From Antitrichia curtipendula (taxonomy: Eukaryota > Streptophyta > Bryopsida > Hypnales > Leucodontaceae), in assembly GCA_951230915.1 (NCBI GenBank), contig OX579639.1:14694001-14758000 (forward strand): a stretch of 64,000 nucleotides of DNA, given 5' to 3'. The position numbers and the translations under genes are program-made. This document shows positions 46,094 through 56,900 of this stretch, piece by piece; within the stretch, counting starts at the first letter, position 1; each line of letters begins with the position of its first letter. The notes under the pieces are model-generated. The model saw nothing but the letters and a program-made list of their open reading frames with translations. It was not told the DNA's origin and did no database searches.

Positions 46094-49000
46094 TATCGTA
46101 CGCGTAATCTAGAGGTAAGCACCTTTAACACACAATTGTGGTTAGATGACACGGAAAATCGTCCCAGGGACTCTACTATGTTGCTATGAATTTGGATTTA
46201 ATCGGATTATCTCTCAAACACCCCAAGGGAACCTAAAACCTCTCTTTCCCTCTTCCGAAACTTTACTTCTTTCCGGTTTCTAATCCGGATCCGTCCTTTT
46301 CCGGAATCCGGATACAGTAACTCTTCGGTTTGTAATACCCCTGTTTTACCTTCAGGGGGTCCGCTTTTACACTTTAAAGGGGAAGGGACTCCACCACTTA
46401 TCAATCACATATTCTAACACCTACAAAACAACCCAAGACACTCAATAGATCTAAATGTTGCTACGAAGTAGGTTCCCGTCTCCTCACGGCTTTCCGGATG
46501 GTCTATCCGGGAAGCAAGTCACACAGAATCCGGACTCTCCTCTCCACTACAACGACAGATACACAACTTATCCGGATTTAACACAAGAGAAATTCTAAGA
46601 GAAAATAGGGGACACTGCAGTTGGCAGATCTTCCGGTAAGTAGGGGTTTTCCCTTTGGCGGCTGCTTAACTCCGCACGGAACCTCTTCTAGTTTCGGAAC
46701 CTCACCTTCAACACTCCAATCGGATTACCGTTCCAGTAGTTTAAAGATTCTAAATGCACAAGTCCCACAGATCCGTCCTAACTTTGCCACAGATTCTCCC
46801 TTACTGTCTCACTCTAAACAATTATGGAATCCGGATTCCTCCTTCCCAGTTCCTCACAACTCTCCAAGAAAACACACACATACCACCCAAGTCCTTCAAA
46901 AATACTTAAAACATGGAAAGTATACTCAGTGTCTCAGATTGAAATGAGGAAACTGAAATGAAACTTCAAATTGCATAAGGAGGGAATGAATGAGCAACAG
47001 TCCTGCCCACCATTTAAAACCAAAACAAAAAGGGAAAAAGACAACCAAAAATCAAGCTAACCAACCACAGAAGCATCCGAGATATCCGAAATGCTAATGA
47101 AAGTTATCCCTACAATTTCGGAAACAGGTCCACATACGGAAAATCCGTTCCGGAAAACCCTAAAATGCAAATCTAACTTCTAAACCCTACTTTCTTTGGC
47201 TTCTTCGAGCTGCTCCCCGACTGCACCAGAGATGTCCTCGCCCTGGTCTTCGGCAGCGGTGTGAGCTTTCCGGCTGCTCGTGTCTGGATCTTCCGTTTTT
47301 TCGGTGGTGAGTCTTCTTCCTCATCCGTCTCCGTCGCGGATTCTGTCTCGAAGTCCTCCTTCTCGGATTCGAGAATCTCCATCTCCCGGATTGGTGAATC
47401 CAAGTTGACCGGCTCATTGACGGCCTCCGAGGACAATGGCTTTGCTGGAGTTTCCTCTCGCATGTGGACGAAGTCATCCGGATGTGACTTGGCCGGATTC
47501 TCCACTGCTCCAATCCGGTTGAGCAGATTACCCCGGATCTGCGTCCCTTCTTCTGGTGTCTGGGTCTGAGCGGGCGTGGAAGTTCCGCCTTGTTCCGGAA
47601 TGCTCTGTTCCTCCCTCTGACTCTGTCCCGGAGAGTAAGTCCTCTGAGCCAACCATTCGCGCTGCACAAATTGTTTCAGGAGAGACTATAGTCCCCCTAG
47701 TTGCGACAGGACCGGAATCCCCACAACTGGTTTTGGCGGAGTCTGGAGATACGGATTGGTGGTGAGATCCGCTTCCGGAAAAGTCGAGAAGTCCATCGCC
47801 CTATCCGGATCGACTCGTGCCACCAAAGTCTGCATCTCTTGGAGTACCTTCTGCATCCGGGCCTCAAAATCCATAAGGATCATTACGACCTTGGATCCGG
47901 CCACGTGTCCCCCTGCCACTAATTGGGCGTCATAGAGTCTCGCCTTGTTCACAACCTCCGCCGGTTGTTCAATCAGGGCTTGGAGGTTCCGGACCATCTG
48001 CATGGCGTCCCTCTCATTCTTCTGTGCCGCCTCGCATTCTCCTTGTGCCCAGTTCCTCCGGCTTTCCGCCTCCTCCCGGCTTCTCTCCAGGACCCGGATC
48101 TGCTCGTCCTTCTGACGAATGACTTCCGGATTCGGCCTCCGCCGAATTTCTTCGATGATCTCCGCGGGTGGCACGTTCAGTTCCGTCGCCACCTCTTCCA
48201 TGAACTGGATGGCCTTGTGGTGTAGGTTCCGGGCCTGATGCATCCAATCAAACCCGATGTCGAAGAACTCCCTTAGAGGTAGCTTTTCTTCTTCTGGAAC
48301 TGGGCTTGGTTCCCGTGGTTCCGTCTCAGGTTGCTTCCCCCGTGAACCCGGATCCGTCGACTTCCGCCTGGGCTTCTTCCGCTCCAAGGCTCCCTCTTCC
48401 AGATCGTCTTCCTCCGCCCCCATCGGCTTGTCCTTCTCCAGCTCATCCGTAAGGTTGTATTTGACCAACTCCAACCCGGTGTTGTACACCAGCATCTCTT
48501 CCGACGTCAATACATCTCCATGGTGGTAGATGTGGAAAAGGTAGGGGCTGATTGGGCTGTACCGGCTTTTGGACACGTGGTCCGCAAGCTTCGACACTAC
48601 CTGAGCTATGATCCGTCCCCAGTGCACCACTCTCTCCTCCATCGCTCCGAAAATCGTGTTGGCCATCGTAACCGTAACCCGAGTAGGTTTTTCCGGATAC
48701 AGTATCGGGATGAGAAAGTTTAACACTCGCTTATGGCGCTCGTCCACGTAGTCGCTGATCGCGTATCCTTCCTTCGCGTGAGGAAGGTTCCGGAACTTCC
48801 CAGTGGCGTACTTATCCGCCCGCGAGGCGAACCCGTCTCCGAACTTCCGGAATGAGTAGACTTCCGCCCACACGTCCTCCGTCCACCCCTTGGGCTGCCC
48901 TCGCACCGTCAGCTTGTACTGGTTTGAAGTCCCGTTGATCAATTCCTGAATCAACTCTTCCCCTCTTAGATTCCACGGCCGGTCGATCAATCCGGTACAC

Positions 49001-49566
49001 CCTAATCTCTGGAGATCCTGCTCCAACTCCTGCCGAGCGATGGGGTATGTCGGTATGGACGGACTCACCATCCGGGCAACTACCGACGGCTTCGCGGATC
49101 GCGGCGCACTAGTTTTTGCCATCGCTGCACCGACAAAGCAAACCCTAATCCGGCCTCACCTCTCTCTATCCGTAATCGAACTCTCACCAGACTTTCTCTC
49201 AACTAGCTACGCGCGGACGAGTTTGGAAACTCAAAAGATGGAGAGAGAAAGGCGGGTGGTGGCCTTTAAATAGCCAAAACAGCGCCACGAGTTCTCGGAT
49301 TGGAATTGGATTAGGTTTTCGTTCCCAAGGCGCGTCCCTTAGCCTCGTAGGCCGGATCCCTAGTCCACAGGTGGCGGCGCTCCGGTTCATTTCCGGAAAC
49401 CCTAATCTGGTCGGATCGGAAATTAGTTTCCGGATGAACGCTTATTCCAAACGTAAGCTTTTCCGGAAGACATCTATCATTTCTTAACCGAAAAAATTTA
49501 AAAATCTCTATCTATTCCATCTATTCTACTCTATCTATACGGAAATTAGGTTTCTGTGTTGTGTCA
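46094..49566 (-). mobile_element. Family B element, copy 3: complete, 3.47 kb, with 5-bp target duplication
   Basis: On the minus strand it starts TGACACAACACAG (49566) and ends GCGTACGATA (46094). The plus-strand pentamer GATTC flanks both sides (46089-46093 and 49567-49571). It holds one protein gene (49122-47173) and a 1.08-kb 3' region shared with copies 1 and 2, whose ends read '...cgaca'. TG...CA-type edges with a 5-bp duplication suit an LTR-type or retrovirus-like integration, yet I find no second copy of either end within the element, so no LTR pair is visible. A TATA-like TATTTAAAGG (minus strand, 49271-49262) lies 140 bases before the ATG. Class unresolved; non-autonomous. Confidence 0.8.
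47173..49122 (-). CDS. Family B element protein, 649 codons with one in-frame TAG
   Basis: ATG at 49122 (MAKTSAPRSAKPSVVARM). The first 478 codons end at TAG 47686-47688, and the same frame continues to 47173. The first half (RLGCTGLIDRPWNL...GWTEDVWAEVYSFRKFGDGF...FLIPILYPEK...NTIFGAMEERVVHWGRII) is a globular region like those of plant transposon-encoded proteins of the gag or putative-plant-transposon type. It is followed by an acidic/basic linker, a coiled coil (IRVLERSREEAESRRNWAQ) and a Lys-rich C-terminus (SSSKKPKKVGF). No protease, reverse transcriptase or integrase is present. Copy 2 (34074-34757) aligns to the coiled coil and 'DFEAR' part. The TAG sits in GGL-stop-SLLKQF and could come from CAG by one transition. 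Confidence 0.7.
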
Positions 49567-51399
49567 GATTCCATACTTTTGAACCCGGTACAAAGTATGT
49601 ACCAAGTTTGTTTTAATGTGCAAGTCCTCGGTTGATCTGTATTTTGTACATCATAGTTAGAATTCACATTGTAACATAAATATTACATATGATGGTCAAT
49701 AATTTACAAACAAATTCCTAAAACATCATGACATTATTGTACTTACTTGTTGATGTCATGCATCACTTGCATGACAAGCTCAATCCTTCCCTTTGTGTCT
49801 AGGACAATGCAGTCCATTGCAAAATGCCATGACGGATCTGTTGAGTGAAGTCTAGTGATGCGGTTCATCCATGCTATCCAGCGGTCATTCCCATTGCATA
49901 CGTAGAACTTTAAGTTCTTGAGGAACTTTATAAGTGCCACTGACTCTACATATTCGTTGAATTCGTCATTCTCTTTCTTCCAGAGCAAGCCCCAACCATC
50001 AATCTCTTTGGCTGTAAACTTGGAGCTCTCACCGGCCTTGTTGGTAGTCGAAATATAAAAAATTGCCGCTCCGTCACGGTAGCCATGTACAAATTCTTGC
50101 TCTAACTTCACAATGTCGCACGAGAGGGTCGGCCTCACCACAGGCATCGCAACAAGTCTGCAAAGTGGAATTCAGAGTCAAAATAGTTTCTCTAGCTTCA
50201 TCCTCAAACTTGAAATGGTCGCCACAGAGTCCACCTTCTGGAGCCTTTGTAACTCATCCTCTAGCAATTCCTTCTCTTCTTCTTCCTCCAAAAAATCACC
50301 ATCTTCTCCAGCACCAATGTCGGGCTGAGTTGTTTCATCGGTTCCGGGCGTCTCTACAATCCTCTCTTTCTGAATTTCACATGTGGGCAACACCTCCATC
50401 TGCAAATTAATGTTATAACACATATTAGATGTGAGACAAAAAATGACAAATACAAAAAAGTAACACAAGTTGAAGATTATTTGTGTAAATCAATTATTTA
50501 CTCAGAAATACACAGTGCGCCTTTACAAAGTCACAATGGCATCATTCTAGGCAACATCAACACGTGCAAGGGTGACATCGTTCATGTATGAACCTAGTAT
50601 CCAAGACTTGGCAGAATCTACAATCCCGTGGAAACCACATCAACATCATAGTTAGAGTCTAATGAAAGGTGTATAAAAACCACGTCGTGATTTACTACTT
50701 GAGCACTACAGGCACAATCACAATACTCCTCAATTTTAGGACTCGTAACGGACACTGAACTAGACTTATTGGAGGTATACTTGGTGCTGGAACTTTCAAA
50801 AGAGAACACAGGCTGATTCCTCTTGTGTGAAGGAGGGCTGCTAATTCAACTAATATGTGGCTGCTCAACATAATCACATGCCCAATTGCATGCGGGTGAA
50901 AGCACACTACGGTTGTCCAAAATCGTAGTCACGGCAGAATTTCTGCACAGGATGAAAGTTTAGAGTCAATTTTACTATGGTTCTGGTTGGTTTTTTGGAA
51001 AAAAAAAAATAAGGCAAAGTCTTACATCTCGTGCACATTGAAAATTGCGTAGCAAAAAAGTGACTTTCATCTATTAATTCAATGTATAAAGTACAAACAT
51101 AAAATGTTTGTACTGTCACAGATTCAGCTTTAGCATTGTTGTACTTATTGTGTCAAGTTTAGGAGTTCATTCTTGCAATGCAAAAAACTACATTCAATGT
51201 TCTAATGTTTACATACAATGTTTTGGCATTTCACTAGGGTTTGGAGAATTTTATAAGAAAATATCCTTACAAATGTGTGATTTTGGTACAAGGTCCAAAT
51301 TTTGACTTTAAAGTGTGTATTTTCATTTTAAATTTTAGAATCTATAAAAAGAACTTTTTATTGAAATGGGCCAATATTTCATTTTGGTATACATGATGT

Positions 51400-51640
51400 T
51401 TTGGTTACAATTTTCTCTATCGGAGATTTATTAGTTGAAACGTCCTGGCAGCCTCTAGGGTTTGCCCATTGTACACAGAACGTATTGTACATACTTATTG
51501 TACAGCGGGGACCAATAGTCGTCTGCCACATATCATCTAAATCGGGATTCACTGCAACATCCCGGTTATACGATGTGCTTTTGCAGCGACATTCTCTCTT
51601 GCACATTCGAAAAAATGCAGCGCTATCTTAATGTTGTCTA
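51400..51640. repeat. Direct repeat flanking the 52.5-kb RING gene, left copy
   Basis: It shares an ordered series of words with 55470-55650: 'ggggaccaat', 'tcgggattcac/tcaggattcac', 'tgcaac', 'gtgctttt.cag', 'acattctcttttgca' and 'aaaaa.g'. 50470-51400 shows no supported gene, except a possible upstream exon of the disrupted methyltransferase-like gene near 50620-50800. Confidence 0.65.
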
Positions 51641-52017
51641 ATCTTGTCTAATCTTGTCTACTATCCATCATGTGTCTAGTTGTTTTGAATTTGCAGCACT
51701 TCACACGGAAGTTGAAGAAAGTGGACCAACCTCACAGCTCCGCTTACAATTTGCGCATTCGTGGGAGAGGAGCGAGGAGGGACGCTGAACGCACCGAGGT
51801 CAATTTCCACGAGATCGATTTTTGCAAAGGTACAGAACTGCCCAAGTTCCACAAAGGTCGATTTCCTCGGTGGTCGATTTCCGCGAGGTCTTTGTTTTGA
51901 GATTAGAACGACTGTAGACCTTGTTTATGGTACGAATCTGGATTTAGATTAGAACGACTACCTTTAGAACATGAATCGGTCTCGATATTTCTTTAGCGGT
52001 TGATTTACAACACATCT

Positions 52018-52300
52018 CCTTCACGGCGTTCAGTGGCTGCAATTACTGCACAGTATATACAATGTTGTAATATAACGTCTACGTTGTTAGATTCAACAGC
52101 ATTGTTTACGGAGTTCATTGGGTACAATCAAAGTACAATATGCACAATATTTTAATATAGCCTTTACGTTGTTACTTGTTAGATACAACATGCCTCCTTC
52201 ACGGAGTTCATTAGGTACAATCACTGTGCAATATGTACAATGTTTCAGTACAACATTTCCGTGGTTAGGTACACAATGGTTTTCGTACAGTTTCGAGAGT
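52018..52300. repeat. 90-bp tandem repeat, three-plus copies
   Basis: Units begin at about 52018, 52108 and 52198 with 'ttcacggagttcattgggtacaatca' and 'tgttgtaatataacgtct' variants. They directly precede the RING gene (ATG 52486), so they lie in its promoter or leader. Confidence 0.8.
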
Positions 52301-52485
52301 TTGCATTGTCCTAGGGTACATAGTTTTCCTTGGAACGAGACGAGAGAGTTCACTAGTACATTCATTGTACAATACATACATTGTTTAAGTACATTTTGTA
52401 CGTTTTAGATACACTTTGTAAGAGTTCGCGGACATAATTGTTTAAAACGACTGTTTTTGATTCTTTTTTGTAGTCGTTGAAGACG

Positions 52486-54069
52486 ATGGCGTCCGACGAC
52501 AAGTGGGTGGTTCGGAGCCGACTTTTTCAAGGGGAAGATGAGCACTGCAGCATTAGTGTTTTTAGCAACGAGGACTTCATCGACGATATTCTCGCTACCT
52601 CGCCAGGGGCCGACGATACTGTAGACGCAAAGGTGGAGCAGAGTCCTTTGGATAAGGAATTAGAGAAGTTGGCTTCTTTGAAGAAGCATCCTCCTCCTCG
52701 AGCTGTTACTACGGAGGAGTTTGAGACCAAGTATGGCTTACCCAAACACGGTAAAAACCCACATAAACTTAGAATTCCACACGATCTTGTTGAGAAAGAT
52801 GTGAGCGATGTTTTTGGACCAGCAAAGGGTAGAAATGGAAGATATGGGTACGGTTATGCGGAATGCAAGGATGAAGAAGTTCTTCATCGTATTCTTCAAA
52901 TTTTGCCACTTGTGTATTTACGAGATCTTCCAAGGTCCAAGGTGATAGCAAAGCAATTTGCTAGGGGAATCATCATGGAGAAGCGCAAAAAAAAACTCGT
53001 AAGTTGGGCAGAGTTTGCAGGAACTTCCAATAAAAATCAACGGAGCAAATGGTTCAAGAAGATTACGTTGTGTTTGGCGGCCATTGCCAACATCACCGGC
53101 TCTAACAAGAAGGAAATATACAAGGCAGAAGGCATCGACGACCTTTTCAATGACCCTACAGCAGAACTTCAAAAGACTCAGTACAGGATGGACAGTGTTG
53201 TACGAGACGATATACAGAGCGTACAAAACTGTACAGAAAGTGAAAAAGACATCACATACCTCATCGACTTGACGAAGTTGGTAGGATTACAGTTGCATGC
53301 TGTAACAGAAGACTATGTCATTGTTGGAAAAGAGAGAACTGAGTTGCAATCCAAGGCCTCACAAGAAGAAGGAGTGCTGCGGAGAACTAAAGACAAAGTT
53401 CTGAAGCTAGAGTATGAAGCGGAGGCCGTGGAGGTTGCCTCGGATAAATTGGAAGCATACAATGAGATGGTAAAGGACGCTCTGATTGATTATGATGCAG
53501 CTGTACTGGAATTGGAACAATGTAATTTGAGGTACAAAAATCTTGAAGCTAGGGAGAAGTGTTTGAAGAGGCAATTTGATGCCTTGTCATCCCAAATTGC
53601 TAAAATGAAGAGAGGTGAAGTTGGAGTGGATTTGAGACCACGGCCTTTGTGCTCTCAATTTGAGCCCAAGACCGTTTCCGATTTTGACAGCATTTCTTTA
53701 ACAGCCTGTGCACTTTGCTTCAGCGGATTTCCCCACAAAGACATTATAGTGTGCACATGCGGCCACTTATATCATCCATGGTGCGCGGGGGTCTGGTTTG
53801 GAGTTTCTAGCCACTGCGCAGATACATCTTGCGGTACAATAGTGCATCCCTCTTGGTTTACTAGTTTCGGATTTGGCAAATTACATGCAACTCTTCAACA
53901 ACTGGTACAATCTTCGAAGTTAGAAGAGGAACAAGAGAGGCTCCTCGCAACCTTGACATCGACAATTTTGGAATCCCATCCACATATTGGTACGCAATTA
54001 TGCCCTGTTGAATACAGCCTTATGCAATTAGTCACAACTTTTATACTATTTAGTACAAACAGTAAATAA
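52486..54069 (+). CDS. RING-H2-like coiled-coil protein, intact first copy
   Basis: The ATG at 52486 (MASDDKWVVRSRLF) gives 527 codons to a TAA. Order: acidic N-terminus; a conserved block (TTEEFETKYGLPKHG...GRNGRYGYGYAECKDE, about residues 85-130); a basic helix (ARGIIMEKRKKKLVSWAEF); a coiled coil (about 280-390); then a zinc-finger cluster at about 408-450: CALC, C-GHLYHPWC, C-x4-C, close to RING-H2 spacing. Known RING-H2 proteins are E3 ubiquitin ligases, an inferred role here. The paralogue at 58.8 kb has every block in the same order. The last 27 residues are probably not real: a donor at 53990 (ATTG|GTACGC) and an acceptor at 54247 (GGTTCAG) would replace them with DPEKLYQEQLKKYMVSTRT and end at 54306. 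The gene is flanked by direct repeats (51.4 and 55.5 kb). Confidence 0.75.
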   Translation: MASDDKWVVRSRLFQGEDEHCSISVFSNEDFIDDILATSPGADDTVDAKVEQSPLDKELEKLASLKKHPPPRAVTTEEFETKYGLPKHGKNPHKLRIPHDLVEKDVSDVFGPAKGRNGRYGYGYAECKDEEVLHRILQILPLVYLRDLPRSKVIAKQFARGIIMEKRKKKLVSWAEFAGTSNKNQRSKWFKKITLCLAAIANITGSNKKEIYKAEGIDDLFNDPTAELQKTQYRMDSVVRDDIQSVQNCTESEKDITYLIDLTKLVGLQLHAVTEDYVIVGKERTELQSKASQEEGVLRRTKDKVLKLEYEAEAVEVASDKLEAYNEMVKDALIDYDAAVLELEQCNLRYKNLEAREKCLKRQFDALSSQIAKMKRGEVGVDLRPRPLCSQFEPKTVSDFDSISLTACALCFSGFPHKDIIVCTCGHLYHPWCAGVWFGVSSHCADTSCGTIVHPSWFTSFGFGKLHATLQQLVQSSKLEEEQERLLATLTSTILESHPHIGTQLCPVEYSLMQLVTTFILFSTNSK

Positions 54070-54309
54070 TTATATATTGATACCTGACAATCTAATGTCA
54101 AGTACAAACCTTTGTACAATTGGTATGCAACAGTAGAAAAACATCCACATAACGGTACAAACTACGAAGCGGGTTGTCTATTGATTTCTGGTCTCCATCT
54201 ATTGATTTACAACCTCACTAAGTTACCTGTGTTTTTTTGTGGTTCAGATCCAGAGAAACTATACCAAGAGCAATTGAAAAAATACATGGTGTCCACACGG
54301 ACTTGAGTT

Positions 54310-54921
54310 TTGGACGACTCTAAAACCTTGATTGATACAGAAAGCACAGATCCCGTGCTGAGCCTCAATGGGACCGTCGGGACCGATGGCTCGACTGGTG
54401 GGACTAATTTGTTGCAAAGTTTGGGTGACGGCAGTGCCGCTGATAGGGGTAAGTCTGTCGAATGTTCCCACCTACCGTCTATAAATGAAGTTGTAGATCC
54501 TATTAAAAACAGTCTAAAGGTTCTAGTGGAAATTCAACCTGATGCTATCATAGAGCCTCTTGCTATTTTTTCTAGTATGTCTTGCAAGATAGGAGTTGAG
54601 GCAGAGCTACAGGAGCGTATTAGAAAGTTGAAAGAAGAAGATGCAGAATTTGAAAGAGTAGAAAAGTTAAGACAAGAAGCTACAGACTTAGAGCGTCGAA
54701 AAAAAATAAGAGAGCAAGCATCCATCTTAGATGGGATGACTAGGGGGGTGGTAAAGGTGCCTCAGCCCCCCCCACTGCCTCCACTTGACAATGACATTGC
54801 AATATCCAAGCGGAAAACAAGAAGTGAGATCGCTGCGGAAGAAGCAGCGAAAGAGGTAGAGGAAGCGAAGAAGAAACCGAAGAAAACCAAGAAAAGCCAC
54901 AGAGTTACTCCACTTGGCTAG
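54310..54921 (+). CDS. Lys/Glu-rich open frame following the RING gene
   Basis: 203 codons, in frame with the proposed last RING exon and separated from it only by the TGA at 54304-54306. It encodes a Ser/Thr/Gly-rich start, a long charged helix (ELQERIRKLKEEDAEFERVEKLRQ), a proline run (VPQPPPLPPL) and a basic tail (KKKPKKTKKSHRV) like a nuclear localisation signal. There is no early ATG (first usable Met about 54574). Its codon content looks coding. It may be the C-terminal half of the RING protein cut off by a premature TGA, or a separate exon of a downstream gene. Unrecognised family. Confidence 0.5.
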   Translation: MDDSKTLIDTESTDPVLSLNGTVGTDGSTGGTNLLQSLGDGSAADRGKSVECSHLPSINEVVDPIKNSLKVLVEIQPDAIIEPLAIFSSMSCKIGVEAELQERIRKLKEEDAEFERVEKLRQEATDLERRKKIREQASILDGMTRGVVKVPQPPPLPPLDNDIAISKRKTRSEIAAEEAAKEVEEAKKKPKKTKKSHRVTPLG

Positions 54922-55469
54922 AGTTAGGGATGCATTCGGTACGTATTGTACATTTTAGTACGTCATCAACGTAATGTTGTATGCTGGGCCACTTGTATGA
55001 ACGAGCGAGTGAAAGGTCTCATTGTATTCCAACTCTGAAATAGCAGCATTGTATTCCGTATCTGAAATTACAGCATTCTATTCTGAGTCAACAGGGTTTA
55101 TTTGGAATAGTAGAATCAATTGTGCCCTCACAACGTTGGTGCATTTTTGGAGGGATTGTCTTGGCTAGGCTGGAATTGTCTCACAGCAGCAACAAATTGA
55201 CCAAAAATTTAAAAAATTTATGGTGTGCATTCCAATAATTTTGCCCAATAGTTTTGCATATAAACTGCATCTCGACGGTTTGTACTTAGTGTATCGGCTT
55301 AGGTAGACACTGAAAATTAGTTATTGAGTGTATTGTTACACAGTTGCATTAGGTTTTTAGGCTTCAGTTAATGAAATATTGTACAACTGCAGCAATGCAG
55401 CTACATTGGTATATATCCATATCTTTGTAACCAAATATTCTTGCAAATGTGTCTTCTAGATTGGAAGCT

Positions 55470-55650
55470 TCAGTTGACTTTAGGAATGCATAAAGGAATA
55501 CAGTGTGTACATGTTGTATGTAGGGGACCAATGAACGTCCACCACGTCCTGCCTAAATCAGGATTCACCTGCAACTACGTCCAGGTTATTAGAGGTGCTT
55601 TTTCAGGTACATTCTCTTTTGCAAAATTCAAAAAAAGGCGGAACTCTTTT
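55470..55650. repeat. Direct repeat flanking the 52.5-kb RING gene, right copy
   Basis: Partner of 51400-51640, about 4 kb apart in the same orientation. 54922-55440 is AT-rich with no supported gene. Confidence 0.65.
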
Positions 55651-55805
55651 CTTGTCATTTATCCAAGGAAAAGATTGGAATCCGATGTGCAATGACAGGC
55701 AGAGAACATGTGTACATTAATATTAGCTCCTACAGGTATATTTACAGTTCTATGTTCTTTTTTATAAGGAAAACAACAACCTTCTCTTAATACTGTCATC
55801 TGAAG

Positions 55806-55872
55806 GTCTTAGGTCTTAGGATTAGGGTTTAGGGTTAGGGTTTAGGGTTTTAGAATTCAGTATTTAGGGTAT
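55806..55872. repeat. Interstitial telomere-like tract
   Basis: Runs of 'gggtttagggttagggtttaggg', the plant TTTAGGG telomere repeat with imperfect spacing. Weaker tracts lie at 8735-8762, 23045-23110, 29237-29285 and 58419-58438. Confidence 0.8.
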
Positions 55873-56039
55873 TACAAAAAAAAAATACACAGTATATTTT
55901 AATATTGTTGGATCTTTCTATTGTAAGATAAAAACGCCCATTATTATTTCATATTATTGTTAAATTTTATCCTTTATAAGAATAAGAAACACCTTCCCTT
56001 ACATTACTATGGTTTAATATTTCTTAAATAACAAAAACG

Positions 56040-56900
56040 AGAATATCCATATGTATCTTATTATGGTCAAGTATTTATTTTGTAAGAATATCTATTATTT
56101 TTATTACTACATGCTTGAATATTTTTTATCCAAGAATTAGAATATGCATATGCATCCTTCTTATGTTTGAGTATTTATTTTGTAAGAATATCCATTATTT
56201 TTATTACTACATGATTGAATATTTTTTTTCAAGAACTAGAATATGCATATACATCCTTTTTATGGTTGAATATTTAATTTGTAAAAATACCCATTACAAC
56301 GTTAGTTCATCGATGCTCTAAATTCTTTTGGTAAGTCCTTGATTGAATCCCAAAAAAGTAAAATTCAACACTAGGTGTATTTCAAATAGTGTGGATTCCT
56401 ATTTTGTTAATCTGTGGATGCTCTAAATTCTTTTGGTAAGTCCTTGATTGAATCCCCAAAAACAAAACCTATTCAACACTAGGTATATTTTGAATATTGT
56501 GGATTCCTATTTTGTTAGCCCGTGGATGCTTTAAATTCTTTTGGTAAGTCCTTGGATGAATCAAAAAAGAAAAAAATATCCAACACTAGGTGTACCTCAA
56601 ATATTGTGGATTCCTATTTTGTTAGTCTGTGGATGCTCTAAATTCCTTTGGTAAGTCCTTGATTGAATCCCCAAAAAATAAAATTCAACACTAGGTGTAT
56701 TTCAAATATTGTGGATTCCTATTTTGTTAGTCCGTGGATGCTTTAAATTCTTTTGGTAAGTCCTTGGATGAATCAAAAAAAAAAAAAAAATCCAACACTA
56801 GGTGTACCTCGATTATTGTGGATTCCTATTTTGTTAGTCCGTGGATGCTCTAAATTCTTTTGATAAGTCTTTGATTGAATCCAAAAAAACCCCAACATTC
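56040..56900. repeat. Two adjoining tandem arrays with about 105-bp periods
   Basis: 56070-56300 has two to three copies of 'tattttgtaagaatatc...attactacatg'. Then 'gatgctctaaattcttttggtaag' recurs at 56312, 56417, 56525, 56632, 56737 and 56844, spacing 105-108. Poly-A stretches vary between units. Non-coding; 56900-58100 shows no supported gene. Confidence 0.9.

Larger units (their letters stand above)
42439..50399 (-). pseudogene. Multi-exon gene with beta-class DNA amino-methyltransferase-like domain, disrupted by a transposon
   Basis: Exons, high to low: 50399-about 50178 (ATG at 50399), 50157-49747, 49636-49567 continued after a transposon at 46088-45966, 45869-45675, 45585-45370, 45235-44991, 44633 (or 44623)-43928, 43802-43455, 43358-43085, 42996-42786, 42700-42439. 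GT-AG sites and phases agree at nearly every junction. The last exons carry, in order, a motif IV-like VFFDCPEN, GYMIVFHSF, KPWRGAREKDPRLFQLLIEA, motif I-like GDLILDCNASTG and GRHIVALEED. This is the arrangement of beta-class N6-adenine/N4-cytosine methyltransferases, but DPPY is DCPE and DPFxGSG is DCNASTG, so catalysis is doubtful. A Lys/Glu-rich helix precedes it. Defects: a 3.47-kb insertion within an exon and a TGA at 44195-44197 inside that helix. The N-terminal exons are unrecognised. Confidence 0.75.
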
